From an uncultured Kiloniella sp. (lineage in GTDB: Bacteria; Pseudomonadota; Alphaproteobacteria; Kiloniellales; Kiloniellaceae), in contig NZ_CAKZMP010000072.1 of NCBI RefSeq assembly GCF_937128705.1, positions 1 to 38,033 of the forward strand: a stretch of DNA of 38,033 nucleotides. The letters run 5' to 3'. The position numbers and the translations under genes were made by a program. Below the pieces are notes generated by a model that worked only from the letters and a program-made list of their open reading frames with translations, was not told the origin of the DNA and did not search any database. Every line of letters begins with the position of its first letter. Positions within the stretch are counted from its first letter, which is position 1. Positions 24,669 through 32,504 of this stretch are shown here, in pieces.

Positions 24669-25520
24669 ATGCGGATTATCCTGAGTCGAAAAGGGTTTGA
24701 TGCCCAGTATGGCGGTGGCCCGAGCCCAATCCTACCCAATGGAAAAATGTTTTCCCTGCCCATCCCTCACCCAATGGGGCCAAAGACTTATCAGGATATC
24801 GCCTCGCCGATTGGGCACTTAGGGGCTGTCATTGAGAAGCTAAAACCCAAAGCAGCTTCCCCTCAAGACAGAGCGCATCTGGACCCAGATCTCTATCCCG
24901 ACAGCCTTCCACGTCATCCCGATTGGACCTGTTGCTTTGGGCAATATGGTGCAGCTCAACAACATCTTGCCAATCAAGGCATTACTGCTGGAGATCTCTT
25001 TCTCTTTTTTGGCTGGTTCAGGCGCGTAGATAATAATTTGCGCCCTTTACCCAAACAACCAGACCTACACGTTATCTATGGATGGCTACAGGTTCAAAAG
25101 ATGATCAACATTGGCACGGATATTCACTCTACAGCAAAATATTACCCAGCCTATGCGGATCACCCTCATCTCACACATTCTTTTGGGGCAAACAACACCC
25201 TTTACATTGCAAAAGACAAGTTAAAGATCGGTCAGCAAGAACTCGATATTCCCGGCGGCGGTGTTTTCCCTCAGATCGATCTGGACAGAGTTTTAACTGC
25301 TGAGGGCTCCACTCGCTCCGTCTGGAATTTACCTAAATGGTTCGCACATCCGTCACCCGCGCTATCTTATCACCAAAAGACGGACAAATGGACACCAACA
25401 CCCAAAGGTTGGGAGTTAAAATCAGCCCCTAAAGGTCAAGAGTTTGTCATCAACACCCAAGGCCGTAGTCGCCCGGCTAACCACTGGCTCAAAAAAATAT
25501 TCCACGATCAACCGATCTGA
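24669..25520 (+). CDS. probable Nmad3 (nucleotide modification associated domain 3) protein
   Basis: About 283 residues. RIILSRKGFDAQYGGGPSPI with LPNGKMFSLPIP opens the protein, AHLDPDL and DLFLFFGWFR follow, then DLHVIYGWLQV and SFGANNTLYIA. I recognise this pattern as the Nmad3 family, named from computational work on DNA base-modification systems and of unproven biochemistry. No signal peptide or membrane segment. The frame is open upstream into purK, but ATG 24669 gives the expected N-terminus; its ribosome binding site is weak. The 16-base gap to purK suggests cotranscription with purine synthesis genes. No methyltransferase or glycosyltransferase is next to it. Confidence 0.75.
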   Translation: MRIILSRKGFDAQYGGGPSPILPNGKMFSLPIPHPMGPKTYQDIASPIGHLGAVIEKLKPKAASPQDRAHLDPDLYPDSLPRHPDWTCCFGQYGAAQQHLANQGITAGDLFLFFGWFRRVDNNLRPLPKQPDLHVIYGWLQVQKMINIGTDIHSTAKYYPAYADHPHLTHSFGANNTLYIAKDKLKIGQQELDIPGGGVFPQIDLDRVLTAEGSTRSVWNLPKWFAHPSPALSYHQKTDKWTPTPKGWELKSAPKGQEFVINTQGRSRPANHWLKKIFHDQPI

Positions 25521-25548
25521 CAAAGATGCAAAGAATGACAAGGTTCTC

Positions 25549-26187
25549 TTAAAGGCTCTTCTTGGAAAAAGGGACACAAGCTTGAAATTTATTGGCCAGC
25601 GCACTTACCTTACCTATTGTTTTACCTAACGCGCCGCCAATTTTGAGAACCTCGGCAATACGTCGATCAAGAAAGCCCCAGGTTTTTTCAAAATCTTCAG
25701 AACGATCATCCAACCAAAATAAAAGGGTCGAACTATAAACACCCGCAAGCAACAAGCGTTTGCTATAAAAATTATAATCGGTGGATGTATCCCCGGCGGC
25801 TAACCACATGGCATCGACGGTATCATAAACATTATGCATACCTTCAGTCGCCTTAAGCGGCATTGTGAAAAAGCTTACGCCTTTGCGAATGGCTTCACGA
25901 TCCGGTGTCATAAGCTCCAGTTTGGTTCTTACAGCTAATGTAATTCGATCGCGTACTTTCATGTCAACCGCGCCGTTCTTTTCCAAAATTTCCATAACCT
26001 GATGGTCAAGCTGCTGATTATAAAATCGCAACACATCAGTTATGCCCCTTGGAAAGAGAATGGAAACATCCTGGGATGAGAGATCACAATTGGTTCCCGC
26101 CTCAGTAAGAGCAGCATCACTCCACCCCTCAAAAGGAACAATGCATAACAAAGCTTCTAACAGTTTGACTTTTTTTGCTTCGCTCAT
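25549..26187 (-). CDS. COQ9 family protein
   Basis: About 212 residues of the COQ9 family (also called the rpsU-divergently transcribed family). COQ9 is a TetR-fold lipid-binding protein that assists the hydroxylase COQ7 in ubiquinone synthesis in eukaryotes; bacterial members are assumed to act similarly. Visible features are VPFEGWSDAALTEAG near the N-terminus, LFPRGITDVLRFYNQQLD, and TSTDYNFYSKRLLLAGVYSSTLLFWLDDRSEDFEKTWGFLDRRI. ATG 26187 is chosen because AAGGAA lies just before it; the frame remains open to 26259. It converges with the Nmad3-like gene at 28 bases, with no terminator visible. Confidence 0.88.
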   Translation of the reverse strand: MSEAKKVKLLEALLCIVPFEGWSDAALTEAGTNCDLSSQDVSILFPRGITDVLRFYNQQLDHQVMEILEKNGAVDMKVRDRITLAVRTKLELMTPDREAIRKGVSFFTMPLKATEGMHNVYDTVDAMWLAAGDTSTDYNFYSKRLLLAGVYSSTLLFWLDDRSEDFEKTWGFLDRRIAEVLKIGGALGKTIGKVSALANKFQACVPFSKKSL

Positions 26188-26273
26188 ATCACGATTCCTT
26201 AAGTTTCCTAGCTCACGTACAATTTTGCTCTGGGAAGATAGTATGCAGAAACATTCCACTTATCCCAAAGATC

Positions 26274-26831
26274 TCATTCATCAGATTTTTGATAACCGAC
26301 TTCTGATGAAAAAATAAGTGATTTAATATCTGTCATTCGTTCTGGGTAGAGAACACCGTTCAAATGATCGTATTCATGCTGAACAACGCGTGCATGAAAC
26401 CCGGTGGCCTCACGCTCTATAAGCTTACCATCAAGCCCCAACCCGCGATAGCGAATTGATCTCTGGCGGGGAACTTTCCCCATCAAGCCCGGAATGGAAA
26501 GACACCCTTCCCAGCTTTCATCTATTTGATTGCCGATAAAATCAATTTCGGGGTTCACAAGAACAGTCAAAGGCACAGCTGCCTCGCCCTCAATCGTAAT
26601 CCCCAATCTTTCAGCTTCAGCATTGGCGCGATCTTCGGAAACGAAGAAGACAAAAATACGTTTCGACTCGAAAACCTGAGGGGCTGCTATACCTGTACCA
26701 CCAGCCGCTGTCATGGTCTCGACCATGTTTTCAACAAGCTCGCGGATTTCGGTCGATGTCGGGTCAGAAACAGACGCAGCAATCTGTCGTAAAACAGGAT
26801 GCCCCATTTTTGATATATTTAGTAAGGTCAT
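26274..26831 (-). CDS. def: peptide deformylase
   Basis: A 185-residue metallo-hydrolase that removes the formyl group from new proteins. All three motifs are present: GGTGIAAPQV (GxGxAAxQ), EGCLSIPG with the metal-binding cysteine, and QHEYDHLNG (HExxH). The length and spacing are close to normal, although a VFESKRIFVFFV segment replaces the commoner V.Q...RI form. It may be a second deformylase, since the housekeeping copy is usually beside fmt; no fmt is here. It is upstream of COQ9 on the same strand, 86 bases apart. Confidence 0.95.
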   Translation of the reverse strand: MTLLNISKMGHPVLRQIAASVSDPTSTEIRELVENMVETMTAAGGTGIAAPQVFESKRIFVFFVSEDRANAEAERLGITIEGEAAVPLTVLVNPEIDFIGNQIDESWEGCLSIPGLMGKVPRQRSIRYRGLGLDGKLIEREATGFHARVVQHEYDHLNGVLYPERMTDIKSLIFSSEVGYQKSDE

Positions 26832-27054
26832 GTTTATACTATGGAACTCTGGTTACACAGGATCAAAATAAAACGCCGTGTCTTTGCAAAAGTTATCATA
26901 TTATAGTGCTAAAGCACAGAAATACTGGGAAAAAGAATCTCTAAAGAATCTGGGGCGCTCTTTATTCTTCCCTTCACATTCATAAAGGGCTGTGATAGGT
27001 ACTGCCATGAACCTGCTGTACCATCGGTCCAGCGGATGTTCTTTATGTGTTCAA

Positions 27055-27098
27055 CTCGGGTAACCGAGAAAACTCTGTCAGACCAATCATGGACTGAC
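27055..27098 (+). promoter_or_regulatory. structured rpsU leader (two hairpins)
   Basis: CTCGG/CCGAG closes a GTAA tetraloop (27055-27068), and GTCAG/CTGAC with an inner CC/GG forms a second hairpin (27077-27098). Both lie just before the ribosome binding site AAGGAG (27105-27110) and the GTG start. The 289-base gap 26832-27120 holds no other gene that I can support. A regulatory role is inferred. Confidence 0.4.
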
Positions 27099-27120
27099 GT
27101 TAGAAAGGAGCTGATCGCCC

Positions 27121-27324
27121 GTGCAAGTACACGTTCGTGATAATAATGTTGATCAGGCTCTTCGCGCGCTTAAGAAAAAGCTGCAACGCGAAGGTGTCTT
27201 CCGTGAAATGAAGTTGCGTCGTCACTTCGAAAAACCATGTGAGCGCAGAAAGCGCGAGGGTGCCGAAGCAGTTCGTCGCTATCGCAAACTTCTACGTAAA
27301 CGTATGGAACGTGAAGGCTATTAA
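27121..27324 (+). CDS. rpsU: 30S ribosomal protein S21
   Basis: A 67-residue S21, a basic protein of the small subunit platform near the anti-Shine-Dalgarno end of 16S r[55 protein letters not shown] is the family pattern. The start is GTG, with AAGGAG ten bases upstream, which is longer than ideal. It is divergent from def and COQ9, the arrangement that gave COQ9 its rpsU-divergent name. Confidence 0.97.
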   Translation: MQVHVRDNNVDQALRALKKKLQREGVFREMKLRRHFEKPCERRKREGAEAVRRYRKLLRKRMEREGY

Positions 27325-27383
27325 AGTCTGATCGGCGTTCTGTGAACGTCGCTTAAGGCGAGATATCTTCCTCTTGGAAGAAG

Positions 27384-27420
27384 AACGGGCTGCCCTCTAA
27401 CTCAGAAGGCGGCCCGTTTT
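27384..27420 (+). terminator. intrinsic terminator after rpsU
   Basis: A stem of 11 pairs (AACGGGC-T-GCC / GGC-G-GCCCGTT with one G-T pair), a 13-base loop and a short TTTT tract, 59 bases after the rpsU stop. Confidence 0.7.
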
Positions 27421-27493
27421 GCGTCTAAAACAAATTCGAGCATCTCTCTATTCAGCAACCCGATCCTTACTTTAAAGCATAAGCAGTCACGAT

Positions 27494-28792
27494 CTAAACA
27501 GCCCAGCTTTGAGAGTCTGGGTCTTGACCTACCAGAGCAAGGCCGTAAGCAACGGATTCAAGTTGCTTCCCGCTTGCCAATTTATCTTTTCCGAAAAGCT
27601 TGGCAAAAAGCGTCTGCACAGCCGGAACGTAAGATGTTCCCCCCGTCATAAAGACCTTATCAATCTGAGACAGAGGAATCTTGCTTTCCAGTAACAAGTT
27701 ATCGACCTTTTTTTCGATCACAGCCAAATCCTTGGCAATCCAGCTTTCAAAATCTTGTCGACAAATCGTCTTCTCAATTTTTTTGTCACTGAAGTGAACC
27801 GAAAAATTCGTTTCATTGCTATGAGTTAACGCCATTTTCGCTTTGGAAATGGCATCGTAAATATCCATGCTCCAATCATTATCGACAACATCGATAAAGG
27901 CTTCGATCATTTCCGGATGAACCGCCACTGATTTTAATTCACGAAGTTCGCGAAGGGTTGTCGGGCTTTTCAAAACTCCAAGCTCGTGCCACTTGGAAAA
28001 ACGATTGTAGAAGCTGTTGGGCATATCAAGAACCTTACGATCCAAGGAATAGTATCCGCTGCCCTTACCAAGAGACGGTGAAACCACATGATCGATCAAC
28101 CTGCTATCAAAGGTATCACCCGCGATACCAACCCCCGCATAGCCTAAAGGAGTAGATCGCAAGGTTGAGCCTGAACGCTCAAACTTGATGAGAGAAAAAT
28201 CGCTTGTTCCGCCGCCGAAGTCAGCAACAAGAATAGTTGCTTCTTTCTCAATATTTTTTGCGTAGTAATACGCCGCGCCAACAGGCTCATAGACATAACT
28301 TACGTCAGAAAAACCAATACTTTTATAAGCCGCATCATATCGCTCGCGCGCCAAGTCTTCATCCGGAGAATGCCCCGCATAGATAATTGGACGCCCCGCG
28401 ATGACCTTTGTTTTTTCTTCAGGGATCTGATCTCCGGCATCCGAGACAAACTGCGTAAAAAAATCAGCCATAATATCTTGCAGGGTAAAACGCTTGGAAA
28501 ATATTTGCGTTTCCTGAAACAGCTTACTGGCGATATGACTTTTGAAAGACTGAAGAAAACGCACTTCACCGCGCGCCGTTAGGTATTGTTCCAGCGCCCA
28601 AGGGCCACCGGCTACATCTACTCTAGAGTTTTTAGCCGGACTATGCTTCTCGTAACAAAGCAGGCTACGATAAACATCATGCAGAATATCATCGTGCTTG
28701 AATTTAACGGATTTCACCGCTCCCTTTTGGTCAGCCAAAGCAATCACAGTATTCGTCGTACCGAAATCAATACCAATTGAGATATCACTCAT
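27494..28792 (-). CDS. Hsp70 family ATPase (YegD-like), no substrate-binding domain
   Basis: About 432 residues. Actin-like ATPase motifs are intact: GIDFGTTNTVIAL near residue 6 (phosphate 1), ILVADFGGGTSDFSL (phosphate 2), and VFMTGGTSYVPAVQ (adenosine). The protein ends soon after the ATPase domain, so the peptide-binding domain and lid of DnaK are absent, as in YegD. The partner or client is unknown. ATG 28792 is used, with GAGGA about nine bases upstream, and gives a normal N-terminus; the frame remains open to 28867. Single gene beyond the terminator of the pnt operon. Confidence 0.88.
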   Translation of the reverse strand: MSDISIGIDFGTTNTVIALADQKGAVKSVKFKHDDILHDVYRSLLCYEKHSPAKNSRVDVAGGPWALEQYLTARGEVRFLQSFKSHIASKLFQETQIFSKRFTLQDIMADFFTQFVSDAGDQIPEEKTKVIAGRPIIYAGHSPDEDLARERYDAAYKSIGFSDVSYVYEPVGAAYYYAKNIEKEATILVADFGGGTSDFSLIKFERSGSTLRSTPLGYAGVGIAGDTFDSRLIDHVVSPSLGKGSGYYSLDRKVLDMPNSFYNRFSKWHELGVLKSPTTLRELRELKSVAVHPEMIEAFIDVVDNDWSMDIYDAISKAKMALTHSNETNFSVHFSDKKIEKTICRQDFESWIAKDLAVIEKKVDNLLLESKIPLSQIDKVFMTGGTSYVPAVQTLFAKLFGKDKLASGKQLESVAYGLALVGQDPDSQSWAV

Positions 28793-28933
28793 GGCTTCAT
28801 CCTCGTTTATATAAGGTTGGAAAAAGGGACGGGATACATGATCCCTTTCAAGCCAAGTATCAAGCAATAATTTGTAAAAATCCTACTGCATGTTGGTTCT
28901 TTAGTGCGAGGATCGTACAACCGTAAACCAAAT

Positions 28934-28961
28934 AAAAAGGGCATCCGAGGATGCCCTTTTT
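28934..28961 (-). terminator. bidirectional terminator at the end of the pnt operon
   Basis: A 12-bp stem (AAAAAGGGCATC / GATGCCCTTTTT) with loop CGAG and T-runs on the minus strand, 26 bases after the pntB stop. Confidence 0.85.
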
Positions 28962-28986
28962 CCAATACAGCAACGATAAGAAGCTC

Positions 28987-30390
28987 TTAGAGTTGCTCCA
29001 AAGATTTCACAATCTTCTCGCACATCTGTTTCGCATCACCGAACAGCATCATCGTGTTGTCCCGGAAGAAAAGCTCGTTCTGAACACCAGCATATCCGGC
29101 AGACATACCACGCTTCACAAAGAGAACGGTCTGGGCCTGGTCAACTTCCAGAATAGGCATCCCATAAATAGGTGATTTGGGATCTGTCTTGGCAGCTGGG
29201 TTAGTAATGTCATTCGCACCGATAACAAAAACAACATCCGTTGATTTGAAATCACGATTGATCTCGTCCATCTCTAGCACCTCGTCATAAGGCACAGATG
29301 CTTCAGCCAGCAACACGTTCATGTGCCCCGGCATACGCCCAGCAACAGGATGAATAGCATAGCGCACATTAACCCCATCAGCTTTGAGCAAATCAACCAT
29401 TTCACGCAGCGTATGCTGAGCCTGTGCAACAGCCATACCGTATCCCGGCACAATAACAACTGACCCCGCATTTTTCATCAGGAAAGCCGCATCATCGCCA
29501 GAGCCGGATTTTACAACCCGATCATCATCACCGCCGCTCCCGGCGGGACCATCATCAGCCTCGGCTCCAAAGCCACCAAGGATAACGCTGATAAAAGAAC
29601 GGTTCATGGCTTTACACATGATGTAGCTGAGGATTGCCCCTGAAGAGCCAACCAGCGCACCAGTGATAATCAACAAGTTGTTTTGCAGGGTAAAACCGAT
29701 GCCACACGCGGCCCAGCCTGAATAGGAATTCAGCATGGACACAACAACAGGCATATCCGCACCACCAATCGGTAAAATCAGTAAGAAACCGAGTAACAGT
29801 GTAACCGCGATCAATACCCAGAGATAAAGAGGTTCCTGTGTTGTACAGAGCAAAACAAGCAGCACAACAACTAACGCACCAAGTGCAGCATTAAGCATGT
29901 GTTGCATCTTGAAGACCAGCGGTGCACCCGAAACAAGTCCTTGCAGCTTAGCAAACGCGACCACTGATCCCGTAAAGGTAATCGCACCAACGGCTGTACC
30001 AATTGCCAATTCAACAAGGCTTGAGATCTGAATATCGCCAACCCGTCCGATACCATAGGCTTCTGGTTTGTAGAAGGTTGCTAAAGCAACACAAACCGCG
30101 GCCAAACCGACAAGACTGTGGAAGGCTGCAACAAGTTGCGGCAAGGCAGTCATTTTAATGCGCAAGGCAATGACAGTACCAATAGCCCCACCGACAAGCA
30201 GTCCAAGAAGAATGGTGCCAAAACTCACCACGCCAGGTGCCATAAGGGTCGTTCCGATGGCCAGAACCATTCCAACGATACCAAAAATATTTCCCTGTCG
30301 GCTGGTTGTCGGGTGCGAAAGCCCGCGAAGCGCCATAATAAAGCAGACTGAAGCAGCCAGATATAACAGAGCAGAAAGATCTGATGACAT
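28987..30390 (-). CDS. pntB: NAD(P) transhydrogenase subunit beta
   Basis: A 467-residue membrane subunit of the proton-translocating transhydrogenase, which reduces NADP+ with NADH using the proton gradient. About nine membrane segments occupy residues 1-260. The C-terminal NADP(H)-binding domain III begins near residue 290 and contains VIVPGYGMAVAQAQH and DVVFVIGANDITNPAA, followed by PILEVDQAQTVLFVKRGMSAGYAGVQN; all are intact. A good GGGGGAG site precedes ATG 30390, 12 bases after the pntAB stop. Last gene of the operon. Full length. Confidence 0.97.
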   Translation of the reverse strand: MSSDLSALLYLAASVCFIMALRGLSHPTTSRQGNIFGIVGMVLAIGTTLMAPGVVSFGTILLGLLVGGAIGTVIALRIKMTALPQLVAAFHSLVGLAAVCVALATFYKPEAYGIGRVGDIQISSLVELAIGTAVGAITFTGSVVAFAKLQGLVSGAPLVFKMQHMLNAALGALVVVLLVLLCTTQEPLYLWVLIAVTLLLGFLLILPIGGADMPVVVSMLNSYSGWAACGIGFTLQNNLLIITGALVGSSGAILSYIMCKAMNRSFISVILGGFGAEADDGPAGSGGDDDRVVKSGSGDDAAFLMKNAGSVVIVPGYGMAVAQAQHTLREMVDLLKADGVNVRYAIHPVAGRMPGHMNVLLAEASVPYDEVLEMDEINRDFKSTDVVFVIGANDITNPAAKTDPKSPIYGMPILEVDQAQTVLFVKRGMSAGYAGVQNELFFRDNTMMLFGDAKQMCEKIVKSLEQL

Positions 30391-30402
30391 AGTAAGCTCC
30401 CC

Positions 30403-30813
30403 CTATTGCTTTTTCTTGAACATTTGCAGCATACGCTGCGCGACGATAAAACCACCAAAGATGTTCACAGCAGCCAACACAATGGCAATGAAACCCATGA
30501 TTTCACTAAAACCAACATCGGCTGGTCCCGCCGCAATCAGTGCGCCAACAATAATGACCGATGAAATGGCATTGGTTACCGCCATCAAAGGCGAGTGCAA
30601 TGCAGGGGTTACATTCCAGACAACGTAATAGCCAACAAACACAGCTAAAACCAACACCGTCAGGCCCATAATAAATGGGGACCCTGCACTTTGCCCGGCC
30701 GTGTCGATAGCAAGGCGACTGGCCTCAGATGCAAGGGATGCAACCTCGTCAGATAAGGCACGTGCTGAATTAGCGACGTCAGTTGCCTTGTTGATAAATT
30801 CCTCACTAGACAT
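30403..30813 (-). CDS. pntAB: NAD(P) transhydrogenase subunit alpha-2
   Basis: A 136-residue membrane subunit carrying the part of domain II that in E. coli is fused to PntA. Three or four hydrophobic segments: FIMGLTVLVLAVFVGYYVVWNV, PLMAVTNAISSVIIVGALIAAG and IMGFIAIVLAAVNIFGGFIVAQRML. The N-terminal ~45 residues are polar and Ala/Ser-rich. The alpha subunit split into alpha-1 and alpha-2 is the Rhodospirillum-type arrangement. Its ATG shares one base with the pntAA stop (TAATG), so translation is coupled. Confidence 0.95.
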   Translation of the reverse strand: MSSEEFINKATDVANSARALSDEVASLASEASRLAIDTAGQSAGSPFIMGLTVLVLAVFVGYYVVWNVTPALHSPLMAVTNAISSVIIVGALIAAGPADVGFSEIMGFIAIVLAAVNIFGGFIVAQRMLQMFKKKQ

Positions 30814-32252
30814 TAGGCATCTCCCCCATCTTTAGGTTCAGTGTTTGTCTCGGGCTTACTTTCAGCGGGCTTAGCCGACGCTTTTTTAGGCGCGGCTTTA
30901 GGCTTTGGAGTAGCTTTGTTCGCCGCAGCCTTTGTCGTTTGCTTCGCTGTTGTTTTCTTTACAGGCGCCCGTTTAGAAGGTGCTTTTTTCGTCGTAGCTG
31001 TTTTTCTTACTGGCGTTTTTACAGCAGTCTTCTGGGCCACTGATTTTGGTGTTGCTGGCTCACCTTCGGCCGCTGTCTTTGTCTCTGTTTTAGAAGCCGC
31101 CTTTTTTTCAGTATGGGCCAACGCTGGATGAACGATCGAACCTTCGTGCGTTACACAGGTTCCTTTGATAATTTCATCATTCCAGTCGATTTTTAATTCC
31201 CTAACTTCTTTATCGAACATAAGTTCAAAGAAATTGAAAACGTTCTTGGCATAGAGCGAAGACGCATCCGTCGCCAAACGTCCGGGAACATTGTTATAAC
31301 CAACGATGGATACGCCATCCTTTTCAACAACTTTCCCGGCTACAGACAGTTCACAGTTACCACCGTTTTCGACAGCAAGGTCAACAATCACCGATCCTGG
31401 TTTCATTGACTTGACCATTTCTGCCGTTACCAATACTGGCGCAGGACGTCCTGGTATCAATGCCGTGGTAATGACCATATCAACCTTGGCAATGGTCTCT
31501 GCAATCAAGGTTGCCTGTTTTGCCTTATAGGCATCCGACATCTCTTTTGCGTAACCACCAGCGGTTTCAGCCTGTTTAAACTCATCGTCTTCAACAGCAA
31601 CAAACTTTGCCCCAAGCGATTCAACTTGTTCTTTCGAAGCCGGACGAACATCCGTCGCCGATACGACAGCACCAAGGCGCCGTGCCGTTGCAATAGCTTG
31701 TAGTCCGGCAACCCCTGCCCCCATGACAAAGACCTTGGCCGGAGCAATAGTCCCGGCAGCGGTCATCATCATCGGAAAAGCACGATTGAACACCGCAGCA
31801 CCGTCCAACACAGATTTATATCCTGCCAAATTTGATTGGCTGGACAAAACATCCATCGATTGTGCACGGGTAATACGTGGTACAAAATCCATTGCAAATG
31901 CTGTTAATCCAGCCTTTGCATAAGCATCCAATTCTTTCTCAGAACGATAAGGATCTGCTATTGAGACAACGATGGTACCTTTAGGCAAAACCTTAAGTTC
32001 ATCATCTTTACCGCCTGCAATTGGCTTTTGCACCTTTAGAACAGCCTTTGCATCCTTGTAGGTCGTCGCGGCATCTTTCCCAATCGTCGCGCCAGCATCC
32101 TTATACGCTGTATCCGTGAAGCTGGCTGCAACACCTGCTCCTTTTTCCACAAAGACATCACACCCCAAAGCGGCGAGTTTTTTCACCGTCTCTGGAGAAG
32201 CAGCGACCCGTGTTTCATTCGGGCGACGCTCCTTGGGAATAGCAATTTTCAT
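30813..32252 (-). CDS. pntAA: NAD(P) transhydrogenase subunit alpha-1 with histone H1-like tail
   Basis: About 479 residues. Residues 1-~378 are domain I, the NAD(H)-binding part: KIAIPKERRPNETRVAASPETV at the start, VFVMGAGVAGLQAIATARRLGAVV and ATDVRP for NAD, and the final THEGSIVHPAL. The last ~100 residues (encoded at 30813-31115) form a lysine/alanine/proline/threonine tail with about 25 basic residues and KKAPSKRAPVKK- and PKPKAAPKK-like repeats. That tail resembles histone H1 or AlgP/Hc1-type sequences and is not part of ordinary PntAA (about 380 residues). ATG 32252 has GGGGAG close upstream. First gene of pntAA-pntAB-pntB. Confidence 0.93.
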   Translation of the reverse strand: MKIAIPKERRPNETRVAASPETVKKLAALGCDVFVEKGAGVAASFTDTAYKDAGATIGKDAATTYKDAKAVLKVQKPIAGGKDDELKVLPKGTIVVSIADPYRSEKELDAYAKAGLTAFAMDFVPRITRAQSMDVLSSQSNLAGYKSVLDGAAVFNRAFPMMMTAAGTIAPAKVFVMGAGVAGLQAIATARRLGAVVSATDVRPASKEQVESLGAKFVAVEDDEFKQAETAGGYAKEMSDAYKAKQATLIAETIAKVDMVITTALIPGRPAPVLVTAEMVKSMKPGSVIVDLAVENGGNCELSVAGKVVEKDGVSIVGYNNVPGRLATDASSLYAKNVFNFFELMFDKEVRELKIDWNDEIIKGTCVTHEGSIVHPALAHTEKKAASKTETKTAAEGEPATPKSVAQKTAVKTPVRKTATTKKAPSKRAPVKKTTAKQTTKAAANKATPKPKAAPKKASAKPAESKPETNTEPKDGGDA

Positions 32253-32504
32253 ATTTTCTCCCCACAAGAATTGTCATTGGATAGAAACATCCAACAAATT
32301 GTCATCGTTATTAAAAGGCAATTAAAATCAAAGCTGCAAGTGTGCACTGCACAAAAACATTCTAAAAACGCCATAAACCAAGGAAAACACCTGTGCCAAT
32401 TGGGAAATAATTCCACCTACAAATAACAAATTATTGATGTAGTATATTAAAAATATCGATTCGCCTGTATACACAGGTGACAAATAGCTGCTTACAGATC
32501 TACT

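Noticed and set aside
30841-31131. 96-codon plus-strand frame over the PntAA tail
   Set aside because: Its Ala/Val/Phe-rich composition is the complement of the repetitive Lys/Ala/Pro tail codons, with no start signal of its own.
32465-32478. CCTGTATACACAGG near-palindrome after the ABC1 kinase gene
   Set aside because: It could be a hairpin or operator, but no T-run follows on either strand and no second copy was seen near a promoter, so I give it no function.
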